Origin: Methylobacterium aerolatum | Lineage (GTDB): Bacteria > Pseudomonadota > Alphaproteobacteria > Rhizobiales > Beijerinckiaceae | Direction: 5' to 3' | Assembly: GCF_022179085.1 (NCBI RefSeq) | Contig: NZ_BPQE01000021.1 | Span: forward strand, 1-64,000 | DNA: 64,000 bases | Shown here: positions 9,582 to 22,384 of the stretch, piece after piece | Layout of the letters: each line of letters opens with the position of its first letter | How positions within the stretch are numbered: position 1 is the stretch's first letter | Notes under the pieces: generated by a model | Told to the model about the DNA's origin: nothing | What the model saw: only the letters and a program-made list of their open reading frames with translations | Databases searched by the model: none | Position numbers and translations under genes: made by a program

Positions 9582-10322
9582 TCACGCCCTCATCGACAGT
9601 TCGGTATCCGCCAGTGCCAAGCGCACGAGTTCGGTCATCGCCGCGCGGGCGGCCTCGGCGTCGCCCGCGACGATGGTGTCGAACAGGGCCCGGTGGTCGG
9701 CGATGGGGTCGCGGGGGATGCCCCGGCGGCGATGCTTGTAGATCGTCGTCCAGGTGACGGCGGCGGCGATGGAGCTCGACAGGGCCAGGAGCGGCCCGTT
9801 GCCGGCCGCCTCCAGGATGGCGTTGTGGAAGGCTTGGTCTGCGGCGCGGCCCTCCTCGCTCGCGAGGCCGAGGCGGGCCATGTCGTCGAGGGCCCGGTCC
9901 ATCCGGGCGATGAGGGGCTCGGTGCGCCGGGCGGCGGCGAGGGCGGCGGCGGCCGGCTCGACGATCATGCGCAATTCGAACAGGTCGCGGATGAGGGTCT
10001 CGCTCGGCTCGCCCTCGAAGGCCCAGGCCAGGATGTCGGGATCGAGGAGGTTCCAGCGGCTGCGGGCGCTGACCCGTGTCCCGGTCTTGGGGCGGCTCTC
10101 CACCAGACCCTTGGCGCTCAGGATGCGGATGGCCTCCCGGTAGGCCGTCCGCGACACGCCCAGTTGCTCGGAGAACTCGATCTCGCCCGGCAGGACGTCC
10201 CCGGGCCGGTGCCGTCCGGCGAGGATCGCCGCCCCGAGGGTGCGCGCGACCGAGCCATGAATGCGTTCGCCGACCGTGGCCAGCGGCAGTCGGACTTCCT
10301 CGCCTGCGCCGCAGCCCCGCAC
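9582..10322 (-). CDS. GntR-family transcriptional regulator, FadR/FCD subfamily
   Basis: A 246-residue regulator. It has an N-terminal winged helix (LPGEIEFSEQLGVSRTAYRE, AIRILSAKGLVESRPKTGTRV) and a C-terminal all-helical FCD ligand domain (DLFELRMIVEPAAAALAA ... DQAFHNAILEAAGN ... DHRALFDTIVAGD). The Asp/His residues in those stretches usually bind a metal and a carboxylate ligand. I chose the GTG at 10322 because GGGAGGAGGGG lies just upstream; the frame extends to 10391. It is convergent with the sugar-acid dehydratase, and FCD regulators commonly respond to sugar acids, so it may control that gene; this is inference. Confidence 0.85.
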   Translation of the reverse strand: MRGCGAGEEVRLPLATVGERIHGSVARTLGAAILAGRHRPGDVLPGEIEFSEQLGVSRTAYREAIRILSAKGLVESRPKTGTRVSARSRWNLLDPDILAWAFEGEPSETLIRDLFELRMIVEPAAAALAAARRTEPLIARMDRALDDMARLGLASEEGRAADQAFHNAILEAAGNGPLLALSSSIAAAVTWTTIYKHRRRGIPRDPIADHRALFDTIVAGDAEAARAAMTELVRLALADTELSMRA

Positions 10323-10460
10323 CGTCGCCCCTCCTCCCGGCGCGCCCTGCTGCACGCCGCGTCCAAGGCGTAGAACCCGGGCTGCACGCACGCAAGGATG
10401 GAATGGGCGGGTCCGCCCATCCGCTTGTGGGACAAAGCGAAACGCGCCAGCCGCGGCCGG

Positions 10461-14054
<3,594 letters not shown>

Positions 14055-14304
14055 CTCTCCAGGCGCAGGGGGCGGACCACGACCGGATCCGCACTCGTGG
14101 ACCGGCGTCCACGCGCTCCATGCTTTTTGATACAGTTGTCCGCGCTAATCTTACAGCGAATCGAATTTCACTGTTCTCGCCCAGCCAATAGACACGATAA
14201 ATCTGATCAATCCACTATCAACCGTGTCATAAATCAGCATTCGCGGCGGGCTTGGTCGCGGCCGGACGCCGCAACCGGCGGCGCCGCCCGCGGATGGGCG
14301 CGGG

Positions 14305-15273
14305 TCATTGCGTGCGCATGATCTGGATCACCGCCGGGGTGATGATCACCACGAACAGCACCGGCAGGAAGAACAGGATCATCGGAACGGTCAGTTTCGG
14401 CGGCAGGGCGGCGGCCTTCTTCTCCGCCTCGATCATGCGGGCGTCGCGGCTTTCCTGCGCGAGGACCCGCAGCGCCTGCCCCAAGGGCGTGCCGTAGCGC
14501 TCGGCCTGGCTGAGGGCGGTCGCGACCGCCTTCACCGGCTCCAGCCCGGTGCGCATGACGAGGTTCTCGTAGGCTTGGCGCCGGTCCGGCAGGAACGACA
14601 TCTCGGCGACCATCACCGCCAGCTCCTCCGCGAGCACCACGGAGGAGACGGCGATCTCGGTGCTGACGCGGCGGAAGGCGTTCTCGATCGCCATGCCCGA
14701 TTCGACGCAGATCAGCGTCAGGTCGAGGGCGTCGGGCCACGCCTTGCGGATCTCCGTCTGCCGCTTCTTCGCCGCGTTCACGAGGAAGAGCTCGGGCGCC
14801 TTGATGCCGAAGAACGCCGCGCCGATCGTGATGGCGATGCGCATCAGGACGGACACGTCGATCGCTTCGAGGATGAAGAGATAGAACAGCGAGGCGATGA
14901 CGGCGCCCACCGGCGTCACGAGGCGGAAGAACAGGAAGGCCGTCTCGGCCCCCTGCCCGCGGTAGCCCGCCATGAGGAGCTTGCGCTTGGCCGTGTCGGT
15001 GCCGAGCCAGCGGCGCAGGTTGTAGCGCTCCACCACGTCCTTCATGTACGCCTTCGGCTCGGTGCGAAGGCTGCCCTTGTTGGCGATCTTCTCGCGCTCC
15101 CGGCGGCGGATGATCTCGCGCTCGTCGCTCACGAGCTTCATCCGCTTGCCGAGCCTGTCGGGCTCCAGGAAGGGCTGCACCACGACGAAGGCCGTGGCCG
15201 CCGCCGCGACGGCCGCCAGCGCGGTGCCGATGAAGCTCGGATCGAACAGCTTCTGGGCGATCACGTCGATCAT
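14305..15273 (-). CDS. tadC: Tad pilus inner-membrane assembly protein TadC
   Basis: A 322-residue member of the type II secretion F (GspF) family. Hydrophobic segments are near the N-terminus (TALAAVAAAATAFVVVQPF), in the middle (LVTPVGAVIASLFYLFILEA) and at the C-terminus (LTVPMILFFLPVLFVVIITP). The cytoplasmic GspF region is between (DALDLTLICVESGMAIENAF; EMSFLPDRRQAYENLVMRTG). It pairs with TadB to form the inner-membrane platform on which CpaF acts. It is the last gene of the cpa/tad operon, ten bases after tadB. Confidence 0.92.
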   Translation of the reverse strand: MIDVIAQKLFDPSFIGTALAAVAAAATAFVVVQPFLEPDRLGKRMKLVSDEREIIRRREREKIANKGSLRTEPKAYMKDVVERYNLRRWLGTDTAKRKLLMAGYRGQGAETAFLFFRLVTPVGAVIASLFYLFILEAIDVSVLMRIAITIGAAFFGIKAPELFLVNAAKKRQTEIRKAWPDALDLTLICVESGMAIENAFRRVSTEIAVSSVVLAEELAVMVAEMSFLPDRRQAYENLVMRTGLEPVKAVATALSQAERYGTPLGQALRVLAQESRDARMIEAEKKAAALPPKLTVPMILFFLPVLFVVIITPAVIQIMRTQ

Positions 15274-15283
15274 GGCGGCGACC

Positions 15284-16279
15284 TCAGATCTCGAACGCGA
15301 TCATCTTCTTGATGACCAGCACGCCGATGGTCATCCAGATCGCCGAGCCGACGAGGGCGATCTTTCCGGCATCGGTCGTCCAGAGCATCGAGATGTAGTC
15401 CGGGCTCGTGAGCGAGGTGATGCCGGCCACGCCGAACGGCAGGGCGGCGATGATGGAGGCCGACGCCTTGGCCTCCATGCTCATCGCCTGGATCTTGCCG
15501 CGCATCTTGGCCCGGTCGCGGAGCACGCGGGACAGGTTGCTCAGCGCCTCGGAGAGGTTGCCGCCCGACTGCTGCTGGATGTTGATGACGATCGAGAAGA
15601 AGTTCACCTCGGCGGTCGGCACGCGCTCGTGCAGGCGCGCCACCGCCTCGCCGAGCGACAGGCCGAGGGCCTGGGTCTCGACGATGGTGCGGAACTCGCC
15701 GCGCAGGGGCTCCTCGGCCTCGCGGGAGACCATGCGGAAGCAGTCTCCCACCGGGATGCCGGTCTTGATGCCGCGCACCACCACGTCGACGGCGTTGGGC
15801 AGCTCCTTGTTGAACTTCGCCACCCGGCGCAGGCGCATCCGCCGCAGTAGCAGGGGCGGCAGGCCGAAGGCCCCGGCGAAGACCCCGGCCAGGGCGGCGA
15901 AGGGGCTGTCCGTGAGGATGAACAGGAAGAGGCCGATGACGAAGCTTGCGACACCCGCGAAGGTCCAGTAGGTGCGCTTCGACCAGTCGAGGCCCGCCCG
16001 GGCGATCTTCAGCTCCAGGGTCACCTTGGCCGCGCCCTTGGCCTTGGCCTCGATTTCCCCGAGGGTCTTGGCGACCTGATCGCGGCGGTTGGCGCCGCTC
16101 GCACCGCCGCGCGCCAGGGAGGCGGCGGGGGTGACGCTGATGGTCTTCAGGCGCTTGGTCGCCCGGCGCTCCCCCGGCAGCAGGGCGAGCACGCCGGCGT
16201 AGGTGACGAGGGCGATGGCGATGCCGGCGAGGCCGGTCGCGACGGGCAGGCCCGGCATGAGGGCGGAGAGGTCCGGCAT
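15284..16279 (-). CDS. tadB: Tad pilus inner-membrane assembly protein TadB
   Basis: A 331-residue GspF-family protein. It has an N-terminal membrane segment (PVATGLAGIAIALVTYAGVL) and a basic cytoplasmic linker. A membrane pair follows around residues 105-145 (TYWTFAGVASFVIGLFLFIL; ALAGVFAGAFGLPPLLL). The GspF core is ELPNAVDVVVRGIKTGIPVG and NFFSIVINIQQQSGGNLSEAL, and a C-terminal segment closes the protein. It is the partner of TadC. It starts four bases after the cpaF stop codon, which indicates coupled translation. Confidence 0.92.
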   Translation of the reverse strand: MPDLSALMPGLPVATGLAGIAIALVTYAGVLALLPGERRATKRLKTISVTPAASLARGGASGANRRDQVAKTLGEIEAKAKGAAKVTLELKIARAGLDWSKRTYWTFAGVASFVIGLFLFILTDSPFAALAGVFAGAFGLPPLLLRRMRLRRVAKFNKELPNAVDVVVRGIKTGIPVGDCFRMVSREAEEPLRGEFRTIVETQALGLSLGEAVARLHERVPTAEVNFFSIVINIQQQSGGNLSEALSNLSRVLRDRAKMRGKIQAMSMEAKASASIIAALPFGVAGITSLTSPDYISMLWTTDAGKIALVGSAIWMTIGVLVIKKMIAFEI

Positions 16280-16283
16280 CGGC

Positions 16284-17717
16284 CTAGCTCGCCTCGACGA
16301 CTTCGGCGGCGTCGAGGGCCGCGCCGAGGCGCGCCTCCAGGCCGTAATAGCGCGCGCGCTCCCAGAAGCGGGGGCGGCCGACGCCGGTGGAGCGGTGGTG
16401 GCCGATGATCTTGCCCGCCGCGTCCTCTCCGACGATGTCGTAGAGGAAGATGTCCTGGGTGGTGATGACCTCGCCCTCCATCCCCAGCACCTCGGTGATG
16501 TGGGTGATGCGGCGCGAGCCGTCGCGCAGGCGGGTCGCCTGGACGATCACGTCGATCGAGCCGCAGATCATCTCGCGCAGCGTCCGCGAGGGCAGGGTGA
16601 ACCCGCCCATGGAGATCATCGATTCGATACGCGAGAGGCATTCGCGCGGGCTGTTGGCGTGGAGCGTGCCCATCGAGCCGTCGTGGCCGGTGTTCATGGC
16701 CTGGAGGAGGTCGAACGCCTCCGGGCCGCGCACCTCGCCGACGATGATCCGCTCGGGTCGCATGCGCAGGCAGTTCTTCACGAGGTCGCGCATCGTCACC
16801 TGCCCCTGCCCTTCCATGTTGGGGGGCCGGGTTTCGAGGCGGACCACGTGCGGCTGCTGGAGCTGGAGTTCCGCCGCGTCCTCGCAGGTGATCACGCGCT
16901 CGTCGTGCTCGATGAAGGCGGTGAGGCAGTTGAGCAGCGTCGTCTTGCCCGAGCCGGTACCGCCGGAGATGACCACGTTGCAGCGGGACTGGCCGATGAT
17001 CTTCAGGACTTCCGCGCCCTCGGGCGAGATGGCGCCGAAGCGGACGAGCTGGTCGAGGGTGAGCTTGTCCTTCTTGAACTTACGGATCGTGAGCGCCGGG
17101 CCGTCGATGGCCAGCGGCGGGGCAATGACGTTGACGCGGGAGCCGTCGGGCAGGCGCGCGTCGCAGATCGGCGAGGCGTCGTCGACCCGGCGGCCCACCT
17201 GGCTCACGATGCGTTGGCAGATGTTCATCAGTTGCTGGTTGTCGCGGAACCGCACGCTGGTGAGCTGGATCTTGCCCGCGACCTCGATGAAGGTCCGCCC
17301 GGCGCCGTTGACCATGATGTCGGCGATGTCGTCGCGGGCCAGCAGCGGCTCCAGGGGGCCGTAGCCGAGGACGTCGTTGCAGATGTCGTCGAGGAGCTCT
17401 TCCTGCTCCGAGATCGACAGGACGATGTTCTTGAGCCCGATGATCTCCGTGACGATGTCGCGGATTTCCTCGCGGGCGGTCTCCGCGTCGAGATGGGCGA
17501 GCTGCGTGAGGTCGATGGCCTCGATCAGGGCGCCGAAGATCAGGCTCTTGGTGCGGTAGTAGTCGTCCGAGCGCACGGCCTCGACCACGACCGGCGCGGG
17601 CCGGGCGGGCGCGGGGGCCTCGCGCGCGGGGGCGGCCTGCGGGGCCTGCGCGGCGCGGGGCTGCTGGGGAACGGGCGTCGGCGCGGGCGCCGATCCGGTC
17701 TGGCGTCTACCGAACAT
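16284..17717 (-). CDS. cpaF: Flp pilus assembly ATPase CpaF/TadA
   Basis: A 477-residue secretion ATPase of the TadA/VirB11 family that powers pilus assembly. The N-terminal ~60 residues are a Pro/Ala-rich disordered linker. The core has DDICNDVLGYGPLEPLLA and MVNGAGRTFIEV (N-terminal domain), Walker A GGTGSGKTTLLN, the Asp box TCEDAAELQL, Walker B-type MRPERIIVGEVRGPEAFDLL and the His box GHDGSMGTLHANS. All key residues look intact, so it should be active. It lies between cpaE and tadB in the operon. Confidence 0.95.
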   Translation of the reverse strand: MFGRRQTGSAPAPTPVPQQPRAAQAPQAAPAREAPAPARPAPVVVEAVRSDDYYRTKSLIFGALIEAIDLTQLAHLDAETAREEIRDIVTEIIGLKNIVLSISEQEELLDDICNDVLGYGPLEPLLARDDIADIMVNGAGRTFIEVAGKIQLTSVRFRDNQQLMNICQRIVSQVGRRVDDASPICDARLPDGSRVNVIAPPLAIDGPALTIRKFKKDKLTLDQLVRFGAISPEGAEVLKIIGQSRCNVVISGGTGSGKTTLLNCLTAFIEHDERVITCEDAAELQLQQPHVVRLETRPPNMEGQGQVTMRDLVKNCLRMRPERIIVGEVRGPEAFDLLQAMNTGHDGSMGTLHANSPRECLSRIESMISMGGFTLPSRTLREMICGSIDVIVQATRLRDGSRRITHITEVLGMEGEVITTQDIFLYDIVGEDAAGKIIGHHRSTGVGRPRFWERARYYGLEARLGAALDAAEVVEAS

Positions 17718-17735
17718 GGTCGTTCCGGGCGCGCA

Positions 17736-18989
17736 TCACGAGGCCTTGCGGCGGGCGGCGAGCTTGGCGAGCAGCGGTTCGAGCAGGCTGCCCGCGCCGC
17801 CCTTGCGCCGCGTCTCCACCCGGCCGATGGCGGTGGCCGCGAGGTCGTTGAACAGCTCGGCGACCTTCGAGCCCGGCTGGACCTCGGCGATCATCTGGCC
17901 GTTGTTGGCGGCCGTGCCGAACAGGGCCGGCTCGAAGGGGATCGCCGCCGCCAGCGGGGCGTCGAGGGCCTTGGCGAACTCCGCCGCCGCGATCTCCGGG
18001 CGCTTGGCCATGCCGGTCCCGTTGAGGAGCACCCGGGGCGGCGCGTCGTTGGGGCGGCCGTGCTTGAGGGCGCCGAGCAGGTTCTTCGCGTTGCGCAGGG
18101 AGGCGAGATCGGGACCGGACACGATCAGGATCTCGTCCGAGGCAGCCAGCACGTGCTTCGTCCAGGCGTTCCACTGGTGGGGCACGTCGAGGACGAGGCA
18201 GGGCACGCTGGAACGCAGGTGCTCGATCAGCACGTCGAAGGCGGGCTCCGCGAGGTCGATGGTCCGGTCGAGGCTCGCGGGCGCCGAGAGCAGGCTGAGG
18301 TTGTCGCTGCACTTCGACAGCAACCGCTCCACGAGGTTGGCGTCGAGGCGCTCGGGCGCGAACACCGCCTCGGCGATGCCCTGGGGCGGATCCTGGTTGA
18401 AGTTGAGGGAGGCGGTACCGAAGGCGATGTCGAGGTCGGCGATCACCGTCGGAACGCCCTGGCTCTTCGCCACGGACCACGCGAGATTGTGCGCCACCGT
18501 GGAGGCGCCGATGCCGCCGCGCACGCCGTAGACCGCGATGGTCCGGCCGATCGGCTTCGTCCCCGCCGCCGCGAACATCTCGGAGATGGCGGCGATGAGG
18601 GTCAGGGGCTCCACCGGGGCCATCAGGTAATCGGAGACGCCCCGGTGCAGGAGCTGGCGGTAGAGCGTGACGTCGTTCAGATGGCCGATGACGAGGACGC
18701 GGGTGCCCTCGTCGCAGACCTCGGCCAGGGCATCGAGGCACTCCAGCGGCTTGGAGCGCACGCCCTGCACCTCGATGATGATGACGTTCGGGGTCGGGGC
18801 GTGCCGGAACGCCTCGATCGCCGCCGCGCCGCCGCCCATGCGGACCTTGACGCGCGCCCGCTGCATCCGCCGGTCCTCGGCGGCCGCCTCGATCATCGCG
18901 GCCGTCTCGGCGGATTCGCAGAAGGCCTGGACCGTGATCCGGGGGACCGGAGCGATCACGCGCTCGGGAGTATCACCGTGCTCCGTCAT
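17736..18989 (-). CDS. cpaE: Pilus assembly protein CpaE/TadZ (ParA-like localisation ATPase)
   Basis: A 417-residue protein with an atypical receiver-like N-terminal domain (about 20-150; ITVQAFCESAETAAMIEAA, NVIIIEVQG) and a ParA/MinD-type domain. The deviant Walker A region is YGVRGGIGASTVAHNLAW, in which the usual signature Lys of KGGxGK(S/T) is replaced, as is common in TadZ/CpaE. DLDIAFGTASLNF is the Asp-containing switch. It positions the Tad machine at a cell pole. The ATG at 18989 matches the family N-terminus; the extra upstream frame to 19118 is not supported. Confidence 0.9.
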   Translation of the reverse strand: MTEHGDTPERVIAPVPRITVQAFCESAETAAMIEAAAEDRRMQRARVKVRMGGGAAAIEAFRHAPTPNVIIIEVQGVRSKPLECLDALAEVCDEGTRVLVIGHLNDVTLYRQLLHRGVSDYLMAPVEPLTLIAAISEMFAAAGTKPIGRTIAVYGVRGGIGASTVAHNLAWSVAKSQGVPTVIADLDIAFGTASLNFNQDPPQGIAEAVFAPERLDANLVERLLSKCSDNLSLLSAPASLDRTIDLAEPAFDVLIEHLRSSVPCLVLDVPHQWNAWTKHVLAASDEILIVSGPDLASLRNAKNLLGALKHGRPNDAPPRVLLNGTGMAKRPEIAAAEFAKALDAPLAAAIPFEPALFGTAANNGQMIAEVQPGSKVAELFNDLAATAIGRVETRRKGGAGSLLEPLLAKLAARRKAS

Positions 18990-19069
18990 CAGAACACTCT
19001 CGGTTTGGAGCAGATCGCTGCGGCTCGGTGGCGGGGCATGTCTGACGTGGCGTCGCGGGATGCCGGCAT

Positions 19070-19837
19070 TTAATTGCCGACCTGGGCCTTGACGGAGTTC
19101 TGACCATCCTGGCGCCACTGGGTTGACGGATCCTTGCCGTCGCGGATCGCGCCGACGTCGCGGACGCGGCGCACCGTGTCGATCCGGCCCTCCTGGCGGC
19201 CCCTGACGAGGTCGAGGGGATCGGCCACCTGGGCGGCGAAGGTGGCCTGCGTGGAGCAGCCGAAGTTCCAGTAGGAGCGGTTGCTGTTGTCGACCGCGAA
19301 GTCGCTGGCGCCGATGTCCTGGGGCCAGGTCCCGCAGGCGTCGGCGACCTTGGCCTGCATCCGGCTGAAGCTCAGGCGGATCGGCGCGGCAAGCCCGGGG
19401 GCAGCCACGCCGTAGGGGCTGGAGACGATGGCGCCGCGGCCGACGCCGTCCTGCCCGGCCCGGGCGAGGAGGGCGGAGGCCGTCCGCCCGGTGGCGGCGG
19501 CGAGCGCCGGCGGGAGGCCCTGCGGCACCTCCATCAGGATCCCGCCCCGGCCGTAGCGCCGGTATTCGAGGATGAAGGCATCGACGTCCTGCGCTTGGCG
19601 CGGGTCGAGATGGCCGGGCCCGGTGGGGAAGATGTCGAGGCTGCGGCTCGCATCCGCGAGGACGATCGGGTGGCGCGCCCGGTAGTCGGCGGTGGCGATC
19701 GACCCAGTGAGGGGCGGATCGCCCTTGCAGGCGCCCGCGAGCGCCGCCACGGCGCAGACGCAGAGCAGGCTGCGCCCGGCCCGGCGGGACACCGGCTTGG
19801 CTGGCTGCGAGGGGGCGGGCGGCAGGCGTCCGGTCAT
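19070..19837 (-). CDS. cpaD: Pilus biogenesis lipoprotein CpaD
   Basis: A 255-residue protein with a basic N-terminus (PVSRRAGRS) and a hydrophobic stretch ending in a lipobox, AALAGAC, so it is expected to be an outer-membrane lipoprotein. The mature part has the CpaD pattern YRARHPIVLADASRSLDIF near its start, and NRSYWNFGCSTQATFAAQVA and DPLDLVRGRQ near its end. CpaD supports the CpaC secretin. The ATG at 19837 has AGGA a few bases upstream, and cpaC ends 35 bases before it. Confidence 0.92.
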   Translation of the reverse strand: MTGRLPPAPSQPAKPVSRRAGRSLLCVCAVAALAGACKGDPPLTGSIATADYRARHPIVLADASRSLDIFPTGPGHLDPRQAQDVDAFILEYRRYGRGGILMEVPQGLPPALAAATGRTASALLARAGQDGVGRGAIVSSPYGVAAPGLAAPIRLSFSRMQAKVADACGTWPQDIGASDFAVDNSNRSYWNFGCSTQATFAAQVADPLDLVRGRQEGRIDTVRRVRDVGAIRDGKDPSTQWRQDGQNSVKAQVGN

Positions 19838-19872
19838 CTCGGTCCTCGGAAGGGGGCGCGGGGTCGCGGGGT

Positions 19873-21465
19873 CTATTCGACGATGAAGCCGACGCGGCCG
19901 CGGTAGGACGGGGCGATCGGCGCGGCGCCGGTCTTGCCGTAGAGGCGGTTGAACTGGCCGAGCAGCACCGTCTGGGAGTCGGTGGCGTCGACGAAGTTGT
20001 CGTCGGGGCGGGTCACCTGCTTCGGCTCCATCGGCTTGGCGATGAAGGGGGTGACCATGATCATCAGCTCCGTCTCCTGGCGCTGGTAGTCGCGGGAGCG
20101 GAACAGGGCGCCGAGGATCGGCAGGTTGATCAGGCCGGGCAGGCCGCTGAGGGCCTGCTTGTTGACCTGCTGCATCAGGCCGGCGGTCATCATCACGCCG
20201 CCGGAGGGCAGCTCCACCGTCGTCTCGGAGCGGCGGACGCGGGTGCCGGGGATGGCGACGGTCGCGTTGCCGATCGTGTAGTTGAAGCTCTGCTGCGGAT
20301 CGATCTCCGTCACGTCGGTGGCGACGCGGATGGAGATCCGGTTGTCGGCGAGGACCACCGGGGTGAAGGACAGGGATACGCCGTACGGCTTGTACGTGAT
20401 GCCCGGCGTACAGGCGCCGATGGTGCACGAGGCCGAGGAGGGCACGGCGAACTCGCCGCCCGCGAGGAACTTGGCCGCCTCGCCGGAGATCGCCGTGAGG
20501 GTCGGCTCCGCCAGGATCCGCGAGACGCCGGCCTGCTCGAAGGCCTTCAGGGTCGCCTGGAGCGAGAAGCCCGCGCCCCGCACGGAGGCGGCGAGCTGGT
20601 TGCCCGCCGGCGTGGTGCCGCCGGTGATCGGGAAGGGCAGCGAGTTCTGCAGCGCCGGCGAGTTCAAGACGTTGCCGGAATTCGGATCGACCAGCGCGTT
20701 CAGCGGGTTGATCGCCGACCAGTTGCCGTTCAGGTTCACGCCGAGCTGCTTGATGACGTTGCGCGAGATCTCCATCACGGTGACGCGCAGCATCACCTGA
20801 TCCTTGTTGCGGATCGTGAGGTTGTTGATCACCGCGCCGCGGGCGCCGGCGATCACGCCCCCGGAGGCACCGCCGCCGCCGGCCCCGCCGCCGCCGAGAC
20901 CGACGAAGGCGTTCGAGATGTCGATCGCCTGCTGCGCGTCCGACGAGGAGTTCACCGAGCCCGACAGCAGCACCGAGGCGCCCGAGGAGCGCACGTCGAA
21001 GCGGCCGGAGGGGATGCTCTGCGTGAGCAGGTCGCGCAGGGTGCTGAGGTTCAGGTCGCGGGCGACCGTGACGTCGAGCGCCGCGATCTGGCGGCCCTCC
21101 GCGTCCATGAGGAAGATCGTCGTGGCGCCGTCGGCCATGCCGATGACGAAGACCTTTCGGGTCGAGCGCACCACCGCGTTGGCCACGGCGGGGTTGGCCA
21201 CGAACACCTCCTTGGCGTCCCGGGGCAGGTCCACGATGACGGAGCGGCCGGCGGTGAGTTCCACCCGGCGGCTGGTATTGGCTTCGGTGGCGCCGATCGT
21301 GACGACGGGAGCCGGGCCGATGGTGGCGGTCCGGTCCGGCACCGGCCGGTCCTGCGAGCCGCGCAGCTGGGCGGAGGCCGAACCCGGCGGCAGGGCGGCG
21401 AGGGCGGCCAGCGCCAGGGCGCCGAGGCGCCGCGAGGCCGCGCGGGCGGGAACGCGATGGGACAT
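19873..21465 (-). CDS. cpaC: Outer-membrane secretin CpaC (RcpA) of the Tad pilus
   Basis: A 530-residue protein with a signal peptide (LGALALAALAALPPGSASAQ). An N-terminal T2SS-like domain (VELTAGRSVIVDLPRDAKEV; VFVIGMADGATTIFLMD) and a BON/N1-like unit (SSGASVLLSGSVNSSSDAQQ) precede the C-terminal secretin domain. That domain contains ILAEPTLTAISGEAAKFLAG, VELPSGGVMMTAGLMQQ and LPGLINLPILGALFRSRDYQ, ending with ELMIMVTPFIAKP. It forms the outer-membrane channel for the pilus. A glycine-rich insert (GLGGGGAGGGGASGG) lies in the middle. Starts at 21465 and 21480 are both possible. Confidence 0.95.
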   Translation of the reverse strand: MSHRVPARAASRRLGALALAALAALPPGSASAQLRGSQDRPVPDRTATIGPAPVVTIGATEANTSRRVELTAGRSVIVDLPRDAKEVFVANPAVANAVVRSTRKVFVIGMADGATTIFLMDAEGRQIAALDVTVARDLNLSTLRDLLTQSIPSGRFDVRSSGASVLLSGSVNSSSDAQQAIDISNAFVGLGGGGAGGGGASGGVIAGARGAVINNLTIRNKDQVMLRVTVMEISRNVIKQLGVNLNGNWSAINPLNALVDPNSGNVLNSPALQNSLPFPITGGTTPAGNQLAASVRGAGFSLQATLKAFEQAGVSRILAEPTLTAISGEAAKFLAGGEFAVPSSASCTIGACTPGITYKPYGVSLSFTPVVLADNRISIRVATDVTEIDPQQSFNYTIGNATVAIPGTRVRRSETTVELPSGGVMMTAGLMQQVNKQALSGLPGLINLPILGALFRSRDYQRQETELMIMVTPFIAKPMEPKQVTRPDDNFVDATDSQTVLLGQFNRLYGKTGAAPIAPSYRGRVGFIVE

Positions 21466-21485
21466 GGCGGTCTCTCTCATGGCGC

Positions 21486-22295
21486 TCACGGCGTCTGCTG
21501 CCGGGGGACGCCGAAGCGCACGATCGTCAATCCCTTGTCCGTGCTCTCCTCCGGAGCCGGGGCGTCGGCGTCGGCGCTGCGGCCGGCATCGGCGAGGCTG
21601 CGCAGGGCGAGCGACAGGGAGCCGACCTTCTGGGCCAGCGTCACGGTCTCGGCCTGGGCGGGGGAGAGGGCCAGGGTCGCGGTTTCGCCGGTGACGACGT
21701 TGGTGCCGTTCTTCTCCGAGATGAGCTGGCCCACCGCCAGGACGCGGATGTCGCGCAGGATCGTCTGGGAGACCTGCACGTCGGTCCCCGCCGACTTGGA
21801 GGCGGCGTCGTCGTGGTAGGTGCGGATCACGTCCACCCGGTCGTTCGGCAGGATGAAGCCGCCGGCGGAGTTGGTGCCCCGGCTGTCGGTGACGATGGCC
21901 ACCGCCCGCATCCCCGAGGGGAGGATCGCCGCCATGAACCCGCTCTCGGGCCGAACCAGCTTCTGCGCGCGGATCGGCTCGCCGGCCAGGAAGGGCGAGC
22001 GCACCGTGGCGCCGATGGTGGTCTCCAGCGCCTGCGGGTTCTCCTTGCGGGTGACGAAGCCCGGCGAGACGGCGCTTTCCGGCCAGATCTGCCAGCGCAG
22101 GTCGGCGGCCTGGAGCACTTGGCCCATCGGCTCGTCGGCGGCCGCGACGAGGACCTCGGTCGTGGGCGGGGGCGGCGCCTGGACGATCTTCTCCGGCGGC
22201 GGAGGCGGCGGCGGCGAGCTGCCCCCCATCAGGTAGGCGGCTCCGCTGCCCGCGAGGAGGGCGATGCCGAGGACGGCGAGGCGGGCGGGCTTCAT
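21486..22295 (-). CDS. cpaB: Flp pilus assembly protein CpaB (RcpC)
   Basis: A 269-residue protein. One N-terminal membrane segment (LAVLGIALLAGSGAAYLMGG) precedes a run of seven prolines and an SAF domain (EVLVAAADEPMGQVLQAADL; SPFLAGEPIRAQKLV). The RcpC region follows (GMRAVAIVTDSRGTNSAGGF; PNDRVDVIRTYHD). It probably sits in the periplasm and links the secretin to the peptidoglycan or inner-membrane platform. It is the first gene of the cpa/tad operon, so the promoter for all seven genes should lie upstream of 22295. Confidence 0.92.
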   Translation of the reverse strand: MKPARLAVLGIALLAGSGAAYLMGGSSPPPPPPPEKIVQAPPPPTTEVLVAAADEPMGQVLQAADLRWQIWPESAVSPGFVTRKENPQALETTIGATVRSPFLAGEPIRAQKLVRPESGFMAAILPSGMRAVAIVTDSRGTNSAGGFILPNDRVDVIRTYHDDAASKSAGTDVQVSQTILRDIRVLAVGQLISEKNGTNVVTGETATLALSPAQAETVTLAQKVGSLSLALRSLADAGRSADADAPAPEESTDKGLTIVRFGVPRQQTP

Positions 22296-22376
22296 CGGGC
22301 TTCCGGTCGGACCTGGAGTTCGTGGTGTGCCAGATCGGCGAATGTGACCGTAAGTTGCGCACCGATTGGTGTAAGC

Positions 22377-22384
22377 ATGGTTAA
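22377..22384 (-). promoter_or_regulatory. Possible CtrA half-site upstream of the cpa operon
   Basis: On the minus strand the bases read TTAACCAT, the eight-base half-site associated with CtrA in alphaproteobacteria. It lies about 82 bases before the cpaB start. A full TTAA-N7-TTAA site is not present, only a TTAC six bases further on. Eight-base matches occur by chance, but this AT-rich word is rare in such GC-rich DNA. Confidence 0.4.

Noticed and set aside
16203-19073. A forward open frame of 956 codons over cpaF-cpaE
   Set aside because: Antisense shadow caused by high GC; no signal, domain or ribosome site.
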